Origin: Nymphaea colorata
Taxonomy: Eukaryota; Streptophyta; Magnoliopsida; Nymphaeales; Nymphaeaceae
NCBI RefSeq assembly: GCF_008831285.2
Contig: NC_045149.1
Coordinates: 9,514,417 to 9,578,416, forward strand
Length of the DNA: 64,000 bases
Direction: 5' to 3'
Shown here: piece after piece, positions 58,126 to 64,000 of the stretch
Numbering within the stretch: the first letter of the stretch is position 1
Layout of the letters: each line of letters starts with the position of its first letter
The notes under the pieces: generated by a model
What the model saw: only the letters and a program-made list of their open reading frames with translations
Told to the model about the DNA's origin: nothing
Database searches by the model: none
Position numbers and translations under genes: made by a program

Positions 58126-60470
58126 TGTAACACTGGTTGTTTTTGTAGGTGGGCCGGATCGGGTCCAGACCCAGACCCGAATCCAGCAGCGTCGGAGCCC
58201 GACGTTGCCGTCCTCTCCCTCGTCTTTCCCTCATCTCCCTCGTTTCCCCTCTTCATCTCTCCCTTTGCTACAACTACAAAGCAGAGAAGAGGAAAACAGA
58301 GGTCAGTGCAGCAGCGACGGAAGTGGACGGCTACGGTGGCAGCGCTCAGGTAAACAAATGGTCTCTCTTTCTGTCTCTTCCTCTCTCTCCCGTGTTCTTC
58401 CCCTTTCTACCAGCCCTCTCTCCTGCACTCTCTCTCTGCCTGCACTCTTCCCTCTTCGTTAGCACCCTCTGCCCACGCCCTTTCCCTCTCTCGCAACCCC
58501 CTTTTCAACTACCGTGTGCCTCTTCTAACGACAGACCCCTCTCTTAAACCTCCTTTGCACCGATTTTGATTCTCTTATCGTTGCTTGATCGGATTTCAGC
58601 TTGGGGACATGTTCTTCCCCCTCATACCAGTGACTAGAACGCATTGGTGGTGGCGGCATTGAGGGATTTTAGCCGTTTGAGGACCGGTCGAACTCGTGAG
58701 GTGGTTGCTGGGAGGACTGCAGCAATTCGGATTCTTAAATTGAGGTGAGCAAGGCCTAATCGAGCCTCTATTGTTGTGTATTTTTTGTTGGAGCACATAT
58801 AAATATTGTTTGAGCATGGTAGAATTCAGTATTGGTGATTGTAGGATGCATGTTAGCGACTTTGCTTTTTGGGAAAAGTTTAGGATTATGTTGGAGAAGC
58901 AATGGTTTATGTCTATAATGATCTTTTAAGCTTGGAGTGTTGATTTTCGAAGCAATAGGGAAGCATGGTAGAGATTGTGATGTTGTGGAGAAGATTTAGA
59001 ACTGTCTTAGTGAGCATGTGGCGCATGCTTTTGTGAACGGGCGTATCTTGGCGTTATTTGGGGAAAGAATACGTAAGTTAGATGTAACTATTGGGTTGGC
59101 GCCTCGATTAAAGAAAGCAAATGAGAATTGTGTTAGTGATAGATTAATCGCAGCCTTGAGTTTTAACATTTGGTGGCAATGTCAAGAAGTTGGGAGGAGG
59201 CCTATTGGAGGGCTTGTAGGTCGGCACTACCCGTTGACACCCTCTTGAGGCGATGACATGCCTCACTGCTTATATTTTCTACTTGTATACATTGTAAAGC
59301 GAAACGAGTAGAGAACTTACCATTTGATTATGTTAGCAGGTACACCAGGCACGTCAAGTAGGCCTTGAGCAATGTGAGTTGTAGTTCGAGGTATTTAGTG
59401 GACGCGCGACAGGTATGGCGACATTCCAGGCAAATCCCTGCCTGGGGCCAACGTGTGAATGTGTGTTCCTAGGATCGTGGGATCCTACGACTATGATGTG
59501 AATGAATGATTGTTTTGTGAGTGAATATATGTATGTATGCAAATGATTTGATACATGATAAGATTAGTTTTGAAAGATGTGACTGATGTGTGTGATTATG
59601 AATGTTGTGATTTGTTGTATATGCATTGCCATGGGTAATGATGCAATTGAATGAATGGAAGGGTAGTTGTACCCGTATTGTTATGACGGCCAGCTAAGAC
59701 TGTTAATGTTATGTGTACCCCTCGTGTGGAGGCAATTGGAGGTATGAGTGCACTTGTGAAGTGAACCAACCTCATGAGCTAGCCAGTCATTTTGTGAATG
59801 ATTTGTCATGTGACAAGTTTTGTTTTGAAAAGCTATTAGAAGCTCGTTTTGAAAATTATTACGCATTTGCATATGCATGCTAGAATTGATAACTATTTAG
59901 GACAGATGAGGTGGGGTATCGAGTCGAGTGTCTCATCAACTCCGATTGTGCATTAAAGAGCATCACAGAATAATAATTGCATAGGACAACTACGAGCCAT
60001 CACGGATCGAGACTACTCTCCGGGATTTGACTAAGTTTTGAAAGATGTGAATGATGTGTTCGATAAGATGTGAGTGCTTATGAATATGAATGTTGTGATT
60101 TGTTGCATATGCATTGCTGCATACAATGATGCAAATGAATGAATTGGAGGGTAGTTGTACCCGTGCTGTATGACGGCTAGCTAAGAATGTAATGACATGT
60201 ATGGCCTTCGTGTGGAGACAATTGGATGTGTGGGTGCACTCGTGAAGTGTACCAACCTCATGAGCTAGCCAGTCATTTTGTGAATGTGCTATTATAATGA
60301 TAATAATGAAAGAATAAGAGATGAGAGGTCAGTGGGATGTGGCTATGTGTTTGGGAGTTGTCCCGCCTTCGCCACTGGTCTCACCTGTTCAGAGTGTAGT
60401 CGGTGCAAGGTCCCAGGGTACTGTTGTGTGATGTGCTTGGAGTGTTGAGCTTCCACCTTCCCAACCTGGT
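58126..60470 (+). repeat. 3' LTR of the chromovirus (right end approximate)
   Basis: Starts TGTAACACTGG. Contains a CT-rich leader segment (58205-58560), which creates long but meaningless open frames. It holds a tandem duplication of about 240 bp (59567-59805 and 60035-60286). The right end is masked by adjoining Tat LTR sequence. Confidence 0.65.
59567..60286. repeat. Tandem duplication within the chromovirus LTR
   Basis: GTTTTGAAAGATGTG...CATGAGCTAGCCAGTC recurs 468 bp apart. Shared blocks include GAATGTTGTGATTTGTTG, GGGTAGTTGTACCCGT and AACCTCATGAGCTAGCCAG. The arms are diverged by roughly 10-15% by eye. Confidence 0.85.
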
Positions 60471-61465
60471 TGTCCTTAAGGAAAACTCTATATTTTCAAG
60501 TAAAAAAGTACTAGAGGTTCTCCAAAGGTTAGCTCATGCTCAAGAAGGAAAATTGTGGGGGTATTTATATAGAGTTTTGGAGCCAAAACTCAAAAATTGA
60601 ATTTTTTTAATTTAACAAGATTTTCATGCTAATTTTAAGTATTTTTTGAATGTTTTTTAATTTTTTTAAATAGGATTTGACTAAGTGAGATTAGCTGTTA
60701 GCCTTACAAGTATACCTTTGGGGTGTGGGAAGGGCTAATGCCCACCCAATAGGGCCAAAACGCCCTCCAAGGGATGGTTTTAAGCTGAAAATGGGGCCTA
60801 CGTGATTTGTGAGCACGCGACACATTGCCACGTTTAACTATGCAATCGCGTGCATTTGCGCGACGAGCGCTGGGTTCAAAAGTAAAATAAAAATAAATAA
60901 ATAAATAAGCGGCTATTGATAAAAAATCATAAACCATTTTTTAAATATGTATAAAAATAGTTTTTGTTACAAATGGGGGGCCGACTTCACTTTGAGTGAC
61001 TCCATGCTCGTTTTAAATCTGGATTGGGTTTAATTGGTTACCGACACATTTTAGTGAGTGATTTAAGCTCAAAAACACATCTTGACGCAGAACGAAACAT
61101 AAAACAAAGGGAAGGTCCATGCATGCACGCCCGACACTCATTAGCATCAAATTTTGTTTTTTTGATCTCGGCTTTGGAATTTGAGTTTGAAATTCTTGAT
61201 TTAGATCCAGACTTGGGTTTTGAGTCTAATTCAGATCAAAGAGTAAGAATTTGGACTTGAAACTTGTGTTTGAATTTGGGTTTTGAATTTGAATCTTGTG
61301 TTTGGGTTCAGGCATTGGTTTATAGATTCATTAGATCAAATAGTCGTGAATTTATTTTGGGTCCAGGGTTGGGCTTATTCACTAAAAATTTAAATCCAAA
61401 TAACTGAGTATTTTGTTTGGTGAAAATAAAATACAGTCTTTTTGAAAAAAATTGGGGTGACATCA
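60470..61465 (-). repeat. Fragment of a second Tat-type LTR
   Basis: Shows the same landmarks as the LTRs at 28208-30382 and 37897-40065: GGGGGTATTTATATAGAG (a TATA box on the minus strand near 60558), TTTTGGAGCCAAAACTCAAAA, runs of TTGAATCTTG-type repeats, and an outer end TTGGGGTGACATCA. It lacks the 70-bp array and the U5 half. Confidence 0.65.
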
Positions 61466-61479
61466 ATATTACAAGAGAA

Positions 61480-62991
61480 AAAATTCAACATATCTCATAT
61501 ACAGAGTTATTCAATTTATTGAAGTTTGAAGCTGATAGTTCTACCACATAGTCGAAGAGATGCTTTGTATTGTGAATTTTCCAACACTATGCTCTTCATC
61601 GACATCAACTTGAGCAAAATATTTTCACTAGATTGATTCATAAGTTATGCATTAACTTCTTCAATAATGCTAACATCTGGATTGACACCCATGAGAAAGT
61701 TGTGCAATATACGACATACTAAAATGATCTCCGACTATGTATTGCACGAATAGACTAGCTCTGCCAAACTAGGTATAACTGAGATTTTTTTTTTTCAAGA
61801 TAGCAAATGATCTTTCAATGACACTTCAAAAGAAGCATGGTGAAGATTAAAAACTCCTTTGCATTTTGTGGGCCTCGCTTGGAGTATTCTTTCAAGTGAT
61901 ATCTCATACCCCAAAAGGGTGTGATAAGTCCACCCTTTAATAGAAAACCTCTATCGACAAGATACTATTTACCTAAAAAAATGAACACAATCACATTGTT
62001 AAGTTCATATTTTATAAAGTTATTAAATTATACACATTTTTAATTGCAATTACCTTTTGGAATTTTTAGTTTGTCTTTTTTCATCCATGCACTTTTCATG
62101 ATTCTCGAATAAGAAACCGTTCCTTTCCAACCAGCTAATAAATAGGTAAATTTCATATCAAAAGAACATGCAGCCAACACATTTGAGTTGGCCAGTCTTT
62201 TCCACCATGGTAACTTGGTGCATCCTTTGAAGATACTTTAACATGAACACATGTTCCATCAATTGTGCCAACACAATTCTGAAATGCAATTCAATGTTAA
62301 TGCAATATTGACATATTATATAGTATAAAAACTAAGTTAATTAATTATTACCTGAAAGTATGGATAAAATCTATTATTGTATAAGATTTCATTTGGCACA
62401 GTTGATCCATCAGATTGTTGAATGAATCTATCAAGAAATTATCTATGTTGAACGATAGAACCAAAGCTGAACCGATCGATGTTTATATGTGTGAGACAAC
62501 ATAATGAGAAAGAAAGAAACTTGCTCTTCTACTTTACAATGTCTTGTACTACATAGCCCTCCGTCATGTTGAAGAATATCACATAACTCTTTGAAAGCTG
62601 ATGTTCTCATACATGTTATATTACGACATTGTACATCATCATCTAATTTATATATAATTTGATCTCTAATTTTTTGCCTTTCTTTGTAAGATAGTCCAAT
62701 TAGTTGATGCACAAGTTGATGTCGATGTTGTCTTCGATGTATAAAATAATAAAAAATATACCATAAAAACGTAACAACTTGTTGTTGTGGGTGTTGTCTC
62801 ATGTTATCTAATATGAAATAGGGTAAACAAATAAGTCTGTGTGCAATTGACTCACAAAGAACATAGCGCAAAAGAACACATGATTTCAATATAATTTCCT
62901 TACAAAGACAATATATCCATCTGTAGAACCTAAAGATATGGGTTTCAAACAGAGGATCTCTGACATACAATGGTAGATATACTAAAGTCAC
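61480..62991 (-). pseudogene. PIF/Harbinger transposase (HARBI1-like nuclease)
   Basis: The right part (62443-62991) ends with MRTSAFKELCDILQHDGGLCSTRHCKVEEQVSFFLIMLSHTYKHRSVQLWFYRST, the N-terminal DUF8040-type region of plant Harbinger nucleases. The DDE part follows: NCVGTIDGTCVHVKVSSKDAPSYHGG with first Asp at 62258-62260, KYYLVDRGFLLKGGLITPFWG with second Asp at 61953-61955, and SVIERSFAIL with the Glu codon at 61814-61816. All three catalytic residues survive. An intron-like gap with acceptor GCATTTCAG lies near 62280. A one-base loss near 62175 and several later stops break the frame. It would cut and paste the element; no terminal repeats were found, and Harbinger elements also need a Myb-like partner, absent here. 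Confidence 0.85.
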
Positions 62992-64000
62992 ATAAAGAAC
63001 ATGTCTGGATGATATATGTATATATACAATTAAGAAGCATATGTGAAATTAGATTGTTTTTATGAATGGAAAAATGCCAAAAACAACTTATGCTCTCTCT
63101 CTCTCTCTACATAGTAACGACTGAAGGAACAAATTCTATAGCACGACAAGAATTAAGGTGATCAAAGTAAACCGCTTTGTAATAAATGCCATTACTAAAA
63201 TTTGCTGCATGGAACTGCACCTTGCAAACTAAGAAAATGGTAACGAAGATACCATGGTGAGAAACCCCAGGAAGAGCATATTATCTGTAAATGTTCATCC
63301 ATTCATCAACAGGAGCATGTAGTAGAGAACTTTCTCAAAGAGACACAGATTGATATTAGTCTCCCTTGCATTGTTGACACTTAGTCTGATGAATTGGTGT
63401 TAGTGGATAGTGCTACCCAACCTATCAATTGACAGACAATGTGCGAGCTCATCAGAAGGAAAATTCAATCTTGTAAATGGAAGAGATTGGCAAGATGGGA
63501 TTGGGCTTCCCTCATGCGTGGGGCTTATATATTAGTCTAGGAAATAAATTGCCAGTTGACTCAAAGTTGTAGGAAATGGGCTTCAGTCTAGCCTCTTGAT
63601 GTTATCTTTGTAATGCCCAGTCAGAGGACCCAAAGGATGCGGAAAAGGGTAGAAGCAGTTTAGCTGTTGGAGGCAAATTCCCCCAAACCTTCTCCAAAAG
63701 CATGAAATGGTGGCATAAACAGAGATTCGGTAACAAGATGCTTGATAAATGCTGGAAGTACTGCTTCCATCTACTGAGCTGGTTTAGATAGAAGCTGAGG
63801 AACAATATAAGACATAATGAAGAAGAGAAAATTAAAAACAGTGAAGGAAAGGGTGTGGATCGGATGCAAAGAACATACCCTTAGCCTGAAATGGAGGAAG
63901 ATGGACAAAATTATAGTTTAAAACTAGTGTGATTGGCATTTTGTGGTGGACATGGCGTTGACTTGAAGGAACGATTCTTAATATCTCAGGATTCTTAATA
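62992..64000. other. No gene recognised
   Basis: A (CT)n run lies at 63091-63108. Open frames are short and show no domain. Confidence 0.55.

Noticed and set aside
58149-58547. 132-residue frame rich in Leu, Ser and Pro
   Set aside because: It lies in the CT-rich part of the chromovirus LTR and has low complexity.

Overview
The window is nuclear DNA of a flowering plant. Evidence: two SAUR (small auxin-up RNA) genes, one with a plant-type 5'UTR intron; remains of a plant-style multi-exon Rab GTPase gene; Copia and Gypsy LTR retrotransposons of plant lineages (a Tat-type Gypsy with two RNase H domains and a chromovirus); a PIF/Harbinger transposase; hAT-like MITEs; a tRNA-derived SINE; and long GA/TA microsatellites. 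The sequence alone does not give the species. Gene density is very low and most recognisable sequence is decayed transposon.

Layout: 1-4642 is a minus-strand Copia element with both LTRs. 6351-10908 is a plus-strand Copia element with LTRs, primer-binding site and polypurine tract. 11012-11607 is an apparently intact SAUR gene (minus) with TATA box and a 94-bp 5'UTR intron. 11.6-22 kb is AT-rich, without convincing genes, but holds two short hAT-like MITEs with near-perfect 8-bp target duplications, a tRNA-derived SINE (17965-18162) and microsatellites. 22157-23240 is an intron-retaining Rab1/RABD-like pseudogene (minus). 23.5-24.4 kb has hairpin-forming repeats and an 80-92-bp minisatellite. 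24480-27188 is a rearranged Copia locus (gag-PR and RT-RNase H fragments on either side of shared LTR material).

About 27.2-40.07 kb is a large minus-strand Tat-lineage Gypsy element. Its LTRs exceed 2 kb and carry tandem repeats upstream of a TATA box. The internal region has an extra ORF resembling a plant mobile domain, then gag, protease, RT, two RNase H domains and integrase. It abuts a 3'-truncated Copia element (40066-43122 plus LTR). 44383-44742 is a second, intronless SAUR gene (minus).

45-55 kb is mostly non-coding with several MITE families. 55224-60470 is a 5'-truncated chromovirus with its 3' LTR, beginning exactly at a (CT)n(TA)n microsatellite. 60470-61465 is a fragment of another Tat-type LTR. 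61480-62991 is a broken PIF/Harbinger transposase. 63-64 kb shows nothing recognisable.

Only the two SAUR genes look functional. They are on the same strand about 33 kb apart, and the transposons between them suggest a SAUR pair pushed apart by insertions. Every transposon coding region shows stops, frameshifts, deletions or lost catalytic residues, so this looks like an old, silenced, repeat-rich interval.
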